Positions 9,864 to 20,748 of a stretch of DNA of 64,000 bases are shown piece by piece. The notes under the pieces were generated by a model. It worked only from the letters and a program-made list of their open reading frames with translations, did no database searches and had not been told where the DNA came from. A program made the translations under genes and the position numbers. Origin of the DNA: Entamoeba invadens IP1 (Eukaryota; Evosea; Mastigamoebida; Endamoebidae); NCBI RefSeq assembly GCF_000330505.1, contig NW_004440169.1:248001-312000 (forward strand), in the 5' to 3' direction. Numbering within the stretch: position 1 is the first letter of the stretch; each line of letters opens with the position of its first letter.

Positions 9864-12800
9864 ATGTTCTTCTTTGTGTTATTAATCGGGTTCGCCCTTT
9901 CACAAGTTTGCAATACTTATATGACACTGAACAGCAAGTCCAGTACTGAACTTTTCAAAAATACTCAAAGTAATTGCTACTTGGTCATCCCAAACAAAGT
10001 CACACTTGCTCCAATTGAGGTGTCTGGAAATGGAAAAATTATTATATTGAATGGTGGGTCTCTTACTGTTACATCATTTAGTTCTGGGTTTATAGACAAC
10101 TCTGGTTCCTTGACATTAAAAGCAGTGACGACAAAATCAAAAATACAGAATAATTTTGGAGCGTTTTGTTCTTTAGACTTCAATTCAACCCAAACATTTG
10201 GGTTTTTGAGTAATTGTGGTACTTTGATTTTCTCCGAATCAAGTGCAAAACAAGACATATCTGTTACATTTAAACAAATATACACAACAACGGGATTTAT
10301 TGTTAATCCAAGATACCAACTCACTTTTGAACTTTTAGGGACTATGGGTGCAGACTCCGACTTTGAAATTACATCAAGAAAATACAAAATCAAAGTCGAT
10401 CAAGTCGATTCCAACTTGATCTTCAATCAATTCCACAATATGATTTACTTCCAAAAGACTTTAACATCACATGAAACTGTTACTTGCATTGCAAGTACAA
10501 CTTTACCAATGACGGTTCTGACAAATCAACAAGACGAAGGTATCATTTGCCCTTGCCATTTACTTGATGTTTCTTGTAATTTGAATTATGGAAACATCAA
10601 CACAACAATAACCCCCTCTGATGGAATCAAAATTAATGAAATTACTGGAAATGAAATTACAATCATGGGTAATAGCTCTTCAGTTCCAAGAGTTGTGATA
10701 AACTCGTTAAAAGCAACAAAATCTCATTTACAATATCTCTTGCTGACAATTACAACCGCAAGTGGAACAATTGACACAGTAAGAGGGTCGCTTTCTATTG
10801 CAGCATATTACGGAAATTCCCTTTCAAGTTTATACACAGAATCAGTTATTTCCTCAAATGTTGCTTCTAATTTTAGTTTCAGAGGAAGATCATTAGTTAT
10901 ACTTGCCTCTTCCCAAAAACCCACTATTGTGACAATTGATAATGTAGCAGCTACTATCATTTTTGGTCCAATTCCATTTGGAGCTGATATTACACTTACC
11001 AATCATAGTGTCCTTGACCTTACAAGAATCACTGGAATAACAAACGGTTGTGATATCAAGGGAGATTCAAAAGCAACAGATGCAACAATTTTACTCCCCG
11101 TACTTGAAGATCCTATTAAAGACCTTAAACTTGATGGAAAACCTTGGAAAGTTTCATGCGATAGAAGAATGTTGACGTTGACTGCTTCAATGAAGGATTC
11201 AATTGAGAAATGTTCAGAATGTGAAGTTGGAGATATTTATAATGGTGTTCATTATAATTGTTTGAATTATATAACAAGTGGATTGAATTATCTGAATGTC
11301 ACAAAAGAAAGCGCTTCTCTCTTTGATAAAAACAAACTAATTGTTAATAGAGATGGACTTTTGATTACCCAAACTACAAATTTTCTTGAATTGGATTTAA
11401 TGAACAGACCAATTTTTTACCTGACTTCAGTTTCAGAACAAGTCTATACAGTCAAAATCATGAAACTATCAAATTACAATTCAATTACACTGGAAAACAT
11501 TGTTCTAGATTTACAATCTATTACTGAAAGTATCAAATTCGACACTTTAAAATTGATAAACTCAGTTGCGAAATATCCATCTCTTGTGAATGACGCAGAT
11601 AAAAAAGTAGAAATTGAAAATTTAGACATGGATTCTAAAAGTAAGGTAGAGGTGCCAACTGGATATACACTCATTGTTGGGAGTGCACATTTCAATATAT
11701 CTAATATAGAAGGAAATATTGTTAATCCATTGATTAACACGAAAAATTATGCTTCTTTTGTGGTCAAAGGTATTGTCTCCGTTACAAATCCACCACTTAC
11801 AGAGTATTATGCAATGATCGCTTTGGGTGAAAATACTCAAGTATATCAAGGTTCTCTACCACCAGAAATCAAAAACAAGTGCTCACAGAGAGCTCTTGTG
11901 TATAACTCAGACGCTCCAACATTCAATTGTTCTATATTCCCTGTTTTGCAGAATAAGATTTGCACTGTCGACTCAACTTATTTGAAGGACTCTGTAGATC
12001 TTGATAAAGATGTGTATTTGTCCAACCCCGATAAGGCTTGCCCGTGTTACAACGACATATCTGGTAAAGGTGGGGACTGTCTCATCCACCTTGAAACTAC
12101 CTCTGCCACCCCAGTCACAGTTATGGCAACAAAAGATGAACACAGATTTACAAAAATGGAACTTACTGGAAACTTTGCTTTGAACCTCAAAGTGCTTGTC
12201 ATCTACTCGACACTCACGTTGAACGGTGGAGATGTGACAATAAATTCAGATTCAAACACGAAAATTGCTACAATTGAAATTACAAAAACTACAACACTTG
12301 TGCTCAACACATCAACAACAATTGGAAAGATCATTGTTAATGATGGTGTTGAATTCACTCTGAAATGTTATGGTGATACATTCATAGAAGCTTCAAATGT
12401 TGGAGCTTTTGGGCTTTATGTTGGTAAAACGTTGTCGATCAGAGGTGCAGACACTATTGTTACAATCAATTTGCTTGATGTCAAAATGACTGCGACCCAA
12501 AAGAGTAAGATATATATCCTTGGAGGCGCCAAGTTGAACTTCAGCGAAGCAACAGTCAGACTTGAAAAGAGTTTGGAATTCAAAGACATTTCTGTGATTG
12601 AAGCTGATAATGTCGATTCAATTACATATGTGAACAAAACTATTGAAAAAGATCCAGTCAAAATAATAATGTCCGGTAATGCTGCGGCTTCAACATGCAC
12701 TCCACTGGCACTTTTTACTGTTGCTTCACAAACAGAGAAAAAGTTCAAAACAGACAACTCGGACTTGGGATGTGGTGGGTCGATGTGGATCATCTGCCCA

Positions 12801-15368
12801 AATGATCCCAAAAGAACAATTTATCTATGTATTGGTTTTACAGAGTGTGTTTTTGTTGATCCTGTCAATACAAATGAAAGTATATCTGCTTCTGAAAGTG
12901 ATTCCTATGTCAACACAAGAGACTGCCCATGCTCTAAAACAACTGGTTCAGTTTTTATGTCTGGTTGCAACACTAGAATACCAGGCACACTTTCGGGAAT
13001 GACAATAACAAACATCACTGGCAACTTCAGGCAACTTAGGGCAGAGGCAAGTGTCAACTTAAATATTAGGGATATTACTGTAAAAGAACTCATGTTAAGA
13101 GGAAAAGTGGTTATTTCTTCAGACCAAATTATTAATAACGACACATTTACAGACGACACAACGTATAGTGGATTCGGGTCTTTAACTGCCACTGTGTTGA
13201 ACATCTACACTAAACAACCAACTAAATTGACCTTCAACGTTACAAGTAAAATATTAAGAACCAAGTCGAGTGAGACAGCTTCGTTATTAATACTCTTTAC
13301 TAAGACTTCTTATATTGGACTTGGTAATATTGGAAATAAACCAGAGGATGATGGTAAAGTTTATGCATATCTTGGAAATTCCACTTCTGTTACTATCAAC
13401 ACTGAACAGGACTCGGAAGATTTAGAAGCCAAATTTATACTGGAACTTGCTTCTGAAGTAGCGAAATCTGATTTAATACTAAGTGGAAATTTGCCATATA
13501 AAATTGATGGAGACTTCATTGCAAGATCTCTTGTGGTGAGCAGAGGAAGCTACAACAACACTATTAATGCACTTCCATTCATACAACTTGACGAAAATCA
13601 CAAATTTACAGTTGAGTCGTTCTCGGTTATTCCATTAGAACTTCAAGAATATGTAGTGACGTACTCCTCTGATATTTACCAGGTCAGTGTCAAAAACCAA
13701 GACAAAATGGCTCAATCAATTCAACTTGACCTTGACCACTCAATGTTGCTTTACAGAGGAAGTGCAGATGACGAGACAAGACCACCAATTATGTGTGAAT
13801 TGACTGTGCCAAAAACAAAAGAACAAATACCAACTGCTTTTGTCAAGATGGAAGGTGAAGACAACACAACAACAATTGTGTCTGTTGTGCAGTACAACGA
13901 GACTGTAGCAGACAACGCAAAGATATACAACAGAAGTGGATGTCCATGCAATGGAAGATACTGCGTGACTACAATAACAGCAGAATACACAGCACTGATC
14001 AATGCAACTACAATTGGATCCAACCAAATTAATCAATTCATTGTCAAAAACACTAAACCAGTTGAAGTTGTTGCTGAAACACTTAGCACAAAAATAATGA
14101 CAGTCAATGGGGATGCACCAGTCATATTTTCAATTGACACTTTGACCGTTGGTAAGACATTTGAATTCAGTGCGGACACCGTCAACATGACATTCAACAA
14201 CACAAAGAAGATGAGCATTGCACCATTCACAATCAACCAACCACAAGACTCAAACAAATCAATCCATGTAGCACTGTACTCACGCAGTTCGTCACTCTCT
14301 AACAACTTTGAATTCTCAAAGGTTGATGTGTTTGATGATTTGGTTGTGGAAGATGCAGCAGACAACGAGCGAATGGCACTGTTTGTGACATCGTCTGCAT
14401 CAACAAACATCACCAACTTGGAGGTGAGCAACGCACGACTCTATCTCCAACAGGGCAAATTCAACATCCTTGACAACGAAGTTGTCTTGCTCATCAAAAA
14501 GCTAGAGGCATTCCCACTGATGTTCTCAACTGGTGCCTCAGTCAGTTGGCCAGAAGGCACAATCAAGATCGTTGTCGACCCATCACTCCCCAAAGACGTG
14601 CCAATCTTCATCATGAGAGTTGGTCTTGGAAAGAACTTCACAGCTGAAAACGGCGTGAAATTCACTGTTGTAGAAGGAACAAAAGCAACTCATTTGAAGA
14701 GCGCGTCATTCTCGTCATACACCATCAAACAAATCTGTTCGATTTATGTTGCACTTGTGCCAAGCGATTTTGTCGAAGCAGGATATGAGTGCCCAACAGA
14801 TCCAACTGATGCAGGAGAGCAAAACAACCTTGAACCAATCATTAAAGATGATGTGCCGACCTGGGTCATTGTCATCTTGATCATCATCGGTATCTTCATT
14901 GTCATCGTCGTCATCTTGTTTATCGTCTTTGTTGTTATTGCAAGAAAGATCCTGTTGAGGAGAAGAAACTTGAAAGTGTTCAACGACGAAGACAACCTGT
15001 TCTTCCAAAGCGCAGAAGAGTCTACCGAAGAAACCAAAGAAACAACAAAAGAAGAAGCTAAAGAAGAATCTCAGAAGTCGGAAGAGTCTTCTTCGGAGTC
15101 TTCTATGTCTTTATCATCAAAATCAGACTCTAAGTCTGGTTCTGGAAGTAAATCTGGAAGTCAAACAACAAGCAAGCCACAAAGCAAATCAGACAAGAAA
15201 TCGGAGACTAAACCTGAAAGTCAACCAGCGAACAATGGGGCGGAAAGTAAAACGGACGAAGAATCAAAAAACAAAGAAAATTCAAATGATCAAGACAACA
15301 AGTCTGAAAATAAACAAGTTGAAACTGTTGCAGAACCAAAACCTGAAAATACTCACGAGCTTTCTTAA
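9864..15368 (+). CDS. Giant type I membrane protein, kinase-less relative of Entamoeba TMK ectodomains
   Basis: The 1834-residue protein has an N-terminal signal peptide (FFFVLLIGFALSQVC). Its very long Asn/Thr/Ser- and beta-strand-rich ectodomain is followed by one strong membrane helix (about residues 1668-1700), a basic stop-transfer (ARKILLRRRN) and a tail of about 135 residues extremely rich in Ser, Glu and Lys. A cysteine signature CPC...C recurs at about residues 229, 726, 1021 and 1360 with spacing of 300-500 residues, implying four tandem copies of a large domain. The same CPC motif occurs once in the ectodomain of the receptor kinase at 29856-37691 (about residue 1514), so the two are probably related. 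No kinase domain and no dense CXXC array are present. The tail could be a heavily phosphorylated docking segment. It may be a surface adhesin or decoy receptor, but the function is unproven. Confidence 0.85.
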   Translation: MFFFVLLIGFALSQVCNTYMTLNSKSSTELFKNTQSNCYLVIPNKVTLAPIEVSGNGKIIILNGGSLTVTSFSSGFIDNSGSLTLKAVTTKSKIQNNFGAFCSLDFNSTQTFGFLSNCGTLIFSESSAKQDISVTFKQIYTTTGFIVNPRYQLTFELLGTMGADSDFEITSRKYKIKVDQVDSNLIFNQFHNMIYFQKTLTSHETVTCIASTTLPMTVLTNQQDEGIICPCHLLDVSCNLNYGNINTTITPSDGIKINEITGNEITIMGNSSSVPRVVINSLKATKSHLQYLLLTITTASGTIDTVRGSLSIAAYYGNSLSSLYTESVISSNVASNFSFRGRSLVILASSQKPTIVTIDNVAATIIFGPIPFGADITLTNHSVLDLTRITGITNGCDIKGDSKATDATILLPVLEDPIKDLKLDGKPWKVSCDRRMLTLTASMKDSIEKCSECEVGDIYNGVHYNCLNYITSGLNYLNVTKESASLFDKNKLIVNRDGLLITQTTNFLELDLMNRPIFYLTSVSEQVYTVKIMKLSNYNSITLENIVLDLQSITESIKFDTLKLINSVAKYPSLVNDADKKVEIENLDMDSKSKVEVPTGYTLIVGSAHFNISNIEGNIVNPLINTKNYASFVVKGIVSVTNPPLTEYYAMIALGENTQVYQGSLPPEIKNKCSQRALVYNSDAPTFNCSIFPVLQNKICTVDSTYLKDSVDLDKDVYLSNPDKACPCYNDISGKGGDCLIHLETTSATPVTVMATKDEHRFTKMELTGNFALNLKVLVIYSTLTLNGGDVTINSDSNTKIATIEITKTTTLVLNTSTTIGKIIVNDGVEFTLKCYGDTFIEASNVGAFGLYVGKTLSIRGADTIVTINLLDVKMTATQKSKIYILGGAKLNFSEATVRLEKSLEFKDISVIEADNVDSITYVNKTIEKDPVKIIMSGNAAASTCTPLALFTVASQTEKKFKTDNSDLGCGGSMWIICPNDPKRTIYLCIGFTECVFVDPVNTNESISASESDSYVNTRDCPCSKTTGSVFMSGCNTRIPGTLSGMTITNITGNFRQLRAEASVNLNIRDITVKELMLRGKVVISSDQIINNDTFTDDTTYSGFGSLTATVLNIYTKQPTKLTFNVTSKILRTKSSETASLLILFTKTSYIGLGNIGNKPEDDGKVYAYLGNSTSVTINTEQDSEDLEAKFILELASEVAKSDLILSGNLPYKIDGDFIARSLVVSRGSYNNTINALPFIQLDENHKFTVESFSVIPLELQEYVVTYSSDIYQVSVKNQDKMAQSIQLDLDHSMLLYRGSADDETRPPIMCELTVPKTKEQIPTAFVKMEGEDNTTTIVSVVQYNETVADNAKIYNRSGCPCNGRYCVTTITAEYTALINATTIGSNQINQFIVKNTKPVEVVAETLSTKIMTVNGDAPVIFSIDTLTVGKTFEFSADTVNMTFNNTKKMSIAPFTINQPQDSNKSIHVALYSRSSSLSNNFEFSKVDVFDDLVVEDAADNERMALFVTSSASTNITNLEVSNARLYLQQGKFNILDNEVVLLIKKLEAFPLMFSTGASVSWPEGTIKIVVDPSLPKDVPIFIMRVGLGKNFTAENGVKFTVVEGTKATHLKSASFSSYTIKQICSIYVALVPSDFVEAGYECPTDPTDAGEQNNLEPIIKDDVPTWVIVILIIIGIFIVIVVILFIVFVVIARKILLRRRNLKVFNDEDNLFFQSAEESTEETKETTKEEAKEESQKSEESSSESSMSLSSKSDSKSGSGSKSGSQTTSKPQSKSDKKSETKPESQPANNGAESKTDEESKNKENSNDQDNKSENKQVETVAEPKPENTHELS

Positions 15369-15792
15369 TTAAGCATGGCTATTATAGTCGTATTTGATGG
15401 TGTTCCTTAAAACTAATTAATAATAGTTTTATTTTTAAAAAAATATTAGTTTCGATCAAATAGATTAATATATAACCATACAAATAATATTATGGAATGA
15501 ATAACAAATTATAAAATTATAATATATTATAGTAACAAATAACTCCATAAACATGAAATTATTTTTGATTCTATAAAAATAGTTTTGAGTTTAATTACTT
15601 TAAATAAAAACTATTAATAATACTTGAAACTTAATAAAAATACAATTCTATTGAAACATCAAGTTTATTTAATTAAAACAATAGTTTTACAAACTATATA
15701 TAAAGGTATTTATTTCTCTACTATTCTTTGTTATAAAAAACTTGAAATGAAGTTATATTGAACACTCAAAAAAAAAAACAGAGACTACATTG
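15369..15792. other. AT-rich intergenic region
   Basis: No gene is visible. Just upstream of the TLDc gene is TTGAACACTCA (15758-15768), which resembles the Entamoeba GAAC promoter motif. Confidence 0.4.
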
Positions 15793-16722
15793 ATGGGTAC
15801 AACTCCATCACATTTTCCTACAAAATCTAAGAAAACTGGAGTCATCATTTCTAAATCGACTCTTGATGTTCCTTCGTCTTCATTAATCACTGAAAGTATA
15901 TGTGATTCTGATGATGACTACGACTCTTTGCGTGTTTCGTCTCTCTTGTCAAAAAGCGCTACACCAACTACTCGGTTCAAACGCCGAACAAAAATCCAAT
16001 CGATTGACAACATGGGCTTTGACACACAAAAACACTCGAAACGAGCTTATAGCCAATCCCCCTCTCCAAATCACTTCAATAAAGAAAAGTTCGAAAAAGT
16101 TGGGAAAAATGAGAAAGTCGATTTTTTTAAAAAATCGAAAAGGTCGACTTCCGCTCGAGACTCCTTACGAAACTCGTTGAGAAATTCCCCGAAGAGCACC
16201 CCATCGCCACAGATCCCGGAAACTTTCATTCAAAATGCATTAGATTTGATTCATTCGGAAAAGATGAGTGTTGTCTTTGATACTGAAATTGATGGATGGG
16301 ATGCGCGCGAATTAAATGCGCACATCTGTGGGTTGAAGAATGTCCTCTTTTTAATATTCATTCCAAACGAACATCCACTTGGCTTCTATTCTAAAGACAT
16401 CATCCCACTCTCTACACAATTCGAGTGCACTCACGTCACATCATCAAACACTTTTATATTCTCCGTCGATGAAACCGGAGACATCAAAACGTACTTTAGT
16501 AACTCAAATTCTCAACGAAGTTTCACACTTCACTCAAATGAAGAAAAGAACTTCTTGTTCACGTGTTATGCCGCATTCTGGATAACTTCAAATGCAAAGA
16601 TATACCCACACAACGCAGCATTTAAAACTTTCCCAAAACTCCCGGAAGTGTTCTCTTCATTAAAGAGAAGTGGGACAGATTGCTCCAAATTTGTCGTCGT
16701 TCAACTCTCTGATGCTTTGTAA
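15793..16722 (+). CDS. TLDc-domain protein
   Basis: The start is placed at ATG 15793; the open frame extends upstream only through a TTG codon. The 309-residue protein has a low-complexity, Ser/Lys-rich N-terminal half (residues 1-135). The C-terminal half resembles the TLDc fold common in Entamoeba: MSVVFDTEIDGWDARELNA is the typical opening strand and helix, followed by LKNVLFLIFIPNEHPLGFY and the beta-strand core ending VVVQLSDAL. In other eukaryotes TLDc proteins link to oxidative-stress resistance and V-ATPase regulation; the role in Entamoeba is unknown. There are no membrane segments. The basic N-terminus could direct nuclear or membrane association. Confidence 0.75.
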   Translation: MGTTPSHFPTKSKKTGVIISKSTLDVPSSSLITESICDSDDDYDSLRVSSLLSKSATPTTRFKRRTKIQSIDNMGFDTQKHSKRAYSQSPSPNHFNKEKFEKVGKNEKVDFFKKSKRSTSARDSLRNSLRNSPKSTPSPQIPETFIQNALDLIHSEKMSVVFDTEIDGWDARELNAHICGLKNVLFLIFIPNEHPLGFYSKDIIPLSTQFECTHVTSSNTFIFSVDETGDIKTYFSNSNSQRSFTLHSNEEKNFLFTCYAAFWITSNAKIYPHNAAFKTFPKLPEVFSSLKRSGTDCSKFVVVQLSDAL

Positions 16723-17448
16723 CTTGTTTGTCTTCAATTCTATATTTCTAGTTCTTTTATAATTTAAATCAAAACGTCAAACTCAACGTACCATTTTTGT
16801 AATTAATTAATTATTAAATATAATTTTAAAAAACTATATCAAAAGCCACATGAATTTGGTTTTAAAAATGTAGTTATTTTATTCTTTCGATATTGTATTC
16901 AACTCTTGACCAAATGATACTATTTAATACTAATTAATATAAATATGTTTACCATCAAGTATTATTTGAATTTCAATAGTTAAAAAAAGATTGTCGTGTT
17001 TTTTTTTTGTCGCAAAGCATGAAACAAAAATGTGGATTTTTGATAATGAGTCTCTTCATTTTTGCTCATTTTAATGTTCAAATATTCGGCTTAATCTATT
17101 TGAAACTTTTCTTCGATTTTTTATGGTTATTTTTATAGTTTTAATATAGTTTAGTAATGGTATATTTGTTTGCTTTAACAACAAAAACGATTTTGTAATA
17201 GTTGTTTTTTTCGCTTCAAAACCCTTTTGCACACTTATCTACTTTTTACTATTCATAGAGTTATATTCCAAATCTTAAAAAATACCTCAATTTTGTGAAT
17301 ACAAATAAACTTTTTTTATACCATACAAAAACTGATCACTAAAACCCAAATCCATTAAAAAAAATACAACCGTTCATTTTTTTCTCAAAAATTGAAAAGA
17401 ACAACGAACTTCAAAAAATGAACTGAAAATCGAATTTTGCATTTTGAA
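16723..17448. other. Intergenic region between TLDc and first GEF genes
   Basis: AT-rich, without an ORF. The last 50 bases before the GEF gene contain three GAAC motifs, one an exact AATGAACT. Confidence 0.4.
17417..17424 (+). promoter_or_regulatory. GAAC promoter element
   Basis: AATGAACT is an exact match to the GAAC core-promoter element described for Entamoeba histolytica, 25-32 bases before the chosen ATG (17449). Two further GAAC cores precede it (AAGAACA and ACGAACT). The ATG inside this motif would give only a two-codon ORF (ATG AAC TGA), which supports 17449 as the true start. Confidence 0.5.
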
Positions 17449-20286
17449 ATGTCGAAAGAACGCCATCTGACTCATATTCCAATCAGTACAACACCCACAA
17501 CAAACTCTTCACAAGAGTCTTTGGCGTCTCATACAATGAGTGACAACGTTAGTGAGGATCGTTCGCGCTCCACATCCCAAGATGGAAGTTCCTCCAAAAA
17601 CCACAGCAAAGAGCCCAGTCAATTAGCTTCTTTCACTTCAAATATAGAAAAGGATATTTCCACTGATTTTGTCTTATATGGGACATGTCCTTATTACGTC
17701 GATGTCCCAAAGGTAAGGAGAGTCTTTGTAGCTGGTCCTCGTATCTTTTACTTATCGGATGAAACGGCTTTCTTTTCATCTGCCGAGTCTCCAGCCGCTA
17801 CTAAGACTGCTTCAGTGAGCAGAAGTTCGACTGAAGTTGCTGTGGGGCCTCACGCGTTTTATTTCATCTACAAAGGGAAAGTGGGGAAAGGGAAGAATCG
17901 GACGTATTCCACAGTCGATGGGATAGTAGCGCCAGAGCACATCTTTGGGAATGAGAAGGAGCTCTACATCTTAGATCGATTTGGGGAGTGTTACAAACTC
18001 TCCCGCGACCAGAGAACACGGTTGGCGTATGACACCACAATTGTTCGCGTTTGTTTGTTAGATGACCTGAAGCGGTGTGTTCTCCTCAGTGATGGGCGTG
18101 TCGATTCGAAGATTAAATTTGTGAACAAAGAAATGTTCATTGACGTTGGTGGGAAGAAACGTGTATGGGGACTTCGGATGAAAGATTGTTGTGTAGAGAA
18201 CACCGATGGGTTAATTTTAGACCAACGGATGTTACGGATATACTCTGGGTATGAAGAGATAGTTGGGGAAGATGAGAATTTCAAATTGTGTTACTTAAAA
18301 ATCGGGCCAAATGGGAATTGTTATAGTTGGGTGACACTAGGGATGTGTGAAGGGAGAGAGATATCAGCGGGAGATGGGTTTGTGATAGTAGGGAAGAACA
18401 GATCTTCATTTTGTTTTGCTCCTCTGCTTTTGGAGATTCGCAAAGCAATTCGACAAATTCAAGGGTTTCAAAAGTTCTATGAATTTCCCGTTGTCGACTT
18501 GGATGAACCCAGCGAGAAATTAAAGAGAAGTGCCACGGAAAGAATCGATAAAACAGAACGAATGAAACGACAGACGACAACAGCAGCGTTCGATGAGACT
18601 AAACCACGACTCTCTATATACATCGAAGGGTTTTGTAAAGTATTCAAAACTCTTCTTTCAAAACTCTTAAGTCTCAATTCGGAAGTATCACGACTGTATG
18701 CAGTGCCGAATAAAGAATGCACGTTTGGCCAAATTTTACATCAATTTTTGGAGGAGACAGTACCCCTCTATATTCCACTTGCTAAGGAATTTGCTCAATT
18801 CCATGACCAAGCACTTCAATGGTATGTCAACGAGAACCCATTCCGAATTTTCGAGCTGAAAATCCCACAAGAAGTTGTGAAGACCATTTTCGACAAGAGA
18901 CCAGACATTTTGAATGTCGTGTTCAATCCATTCAAGTTGCTCAGTAAACTCCTCTCCACCTTCGAGACGTTGAAATCGAGTTTCAATTACATCTCCGAAG
19001 AAACAATTTGGAATAACAAGAACATCATTTTCATTGAGAATTTGCTAAGTCGGTTGAATGAAGAAATTCGTCTTGGGAATCCAGTGACATGGAGTTCATG
19101 GTTTGGGGATGACACTGGACATATGGTGATGAGTACTGGCAGTCTCGATGACTTTGTCAACTTACTCAAAACCGATTTGAAGTTCGACCCCGAGTTCAGA
19201 GAAGTCTTTGTGAATACCATCTCTCTCTTTTTCAGTCCCGACAACGTTTTACTCAAAATGATACCTTCAAAGGTCGATACCCTTTCCAAAAGCGAAATTG
19301 TCAATTTACTCGAAACTTTGAAGCTTTGGCTCGAGACGGATCCGTTCCAGTTTTCCAATTTAGAGCAAGCGAATAAACGACTGGACACATTTTTAGAACT
19401 TGGGAAGAAAGATTCAAATGGAGACCTTAAAAAGGAGATCATCGTGTTACTTGAGATGGCTAGAGGGATGAAGAATGAGATCCAATTCAAAACACCGAAA
19501 ATAGAGACATTCAATTTCTTGCCAAAGGACTTCTGCAGCGGGTTTAATGACCATTTGCCATTTGCAGATATGATGACTTACACCCACCATTGCATTTTTA
19601 ATAACATCTCTGTACAAGAATATATCCAATTCTTTAACTCAAATGGACAAACTCCAAATATTAAACACATCACTGTGTGCTTCAATTGGTTGTCAGAAAC
19701 CCTCTCTAAAATGATCAACGACTGCGCTATTAGTTTCCAGACACCATTTTTCAATTTCATTATGAAGACCGCAGAACGGTTTTATGTCACTAATAACTTC
19801 TTTGGTCTCTGCGCTATTGTCTTTGCGTTCCATAAGATACCAGACTTCGATTATATCAAGAAAAACGTTTGTTTTATAGTATTAATATAATTTAATAATA
19901 ATATTATTATATTAAAATATTACAATTATATTATTATTATATTAAAAGACACTCAAAACTAGTTGTCAAAGGACACACAAACTTCTATTGAAAAATTTGA
20001 TTCACTATGTTCGTTCGAAAATAACTACCAAGGTCTTAGAAAAGAAATGGAAAGGGCAAAACCCCCACTTGTCCCATTTGCTGGGATCATGACTAAAGAA
20101 TTTTTGGTCATGAACGAAATGTATGCCTCAGTCATCAACAAAACAGGACAATACAATTTTAATAAGCTGAGAGCTATTTATAAACTCATTAAGAAATATG
20201 AGGCGTACAAAAACAAAGCGGTCTCGGTACCTAAAAATGCACCAACAGAACTTTTTGAAAAGATCAAAAAAATCCACGGGATTTGA
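17449..20286 (+). CDS. RCC1-like / RhoGEF-like / REM / RasGEF protein, paralogue 1
   Basis: There are two exons, 17449-19866 and 19963-20286, joined in phase 0, giving 913 residues. The start is ATG 17449; the frame upstream opens only at TTG. After a Ser-rich N-terminus, residues about 70-300 resemble a diverged RCC1-type propeller. Residues about 386-540 look like a Dbl-homology (RhoGEF) helical bundle, with FNPFKLLSKLLSTFETL as its late conserved helix. Residues about 577-640 match a RasGEF N-terminal (REM) motif (FREVFVNTISLFFSPDNVL). Residues about 684-913 are a CDC25 RasGEF domain (LVPFAGIMTKEFLVMNEMY...NFNKLRAIYKL). It probably activates Ras- and possibly Rho-type GTPases. The adjacent gene at 20749 is a paralogue. 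The RasGEF call is firm and the DH call is moderate. Confidence 0.85.
19867..19962 (+). other. Intron of GEF paralogue 1 (96 nt)
   Basis: It begins GTTTGT and ends ACTAG. Removing it fuses ...DYIKKN to LSKDTQTSIEKFDSLCSF in phase 0. This matches the intronless paralogue, which reads FKNKLSLDLKNRLDFFESLCSF at the same place. Confidence 0.92.
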
Positions 20287-20748
20287 TCTGTGTTTTTGTG
20301 TGATTTGATTATTTCTTGTCTTTTTTATTGAAGTCTTTTATTTTGGTATTTTATCTACTTTTTACTTGTATTTAAAGTTTAAATTAAACACAAAGATGTT
20401 GTTACCAAAATGTTGCATTTTTAAAAGACTTTTTGGGTGCTAAAAACAGTCACTACTATCTTCAGAAAAGAAGTGGTTTTGTTGTGTCTTTGTCAATTAC
20501 TTTTGTAATATTCAATTATGTCCAAAACAATTGAATGAATAGTAATGTTTAAAATAATATGTAATTTGTGTATTTTGGTATTGTGGAAGTAATATTATAA
20601 TCAAATAATAAGATATTGTAAAAGTAACTTTTAGCTTAACTTTATGTATTCAACAAAGTATCACAATTGTAAACAAAACAAGTGTTGTATTAAATTTTGG
20701 AAATGTCTTTGATTTAAATGTGTATAACGAAATAATCACTTAACGAAG
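20287..20748. other. Intergenic region between the two GEF paralogues
   Basis: AT-rich, without an ORF. GATTTAAATG (20710-20719) lies about 30 bases before the next ATG and may serve as a TATA-like box. Confidence 0.4.

Noticed and set aside
13740..15037. Several antisense frames of 74-132 codons opposite the giant surface gene
   Set aside because: They are shadows caused by the codon bias of the sense gene; composition is Val/Ser/Cys-rich with no family match.
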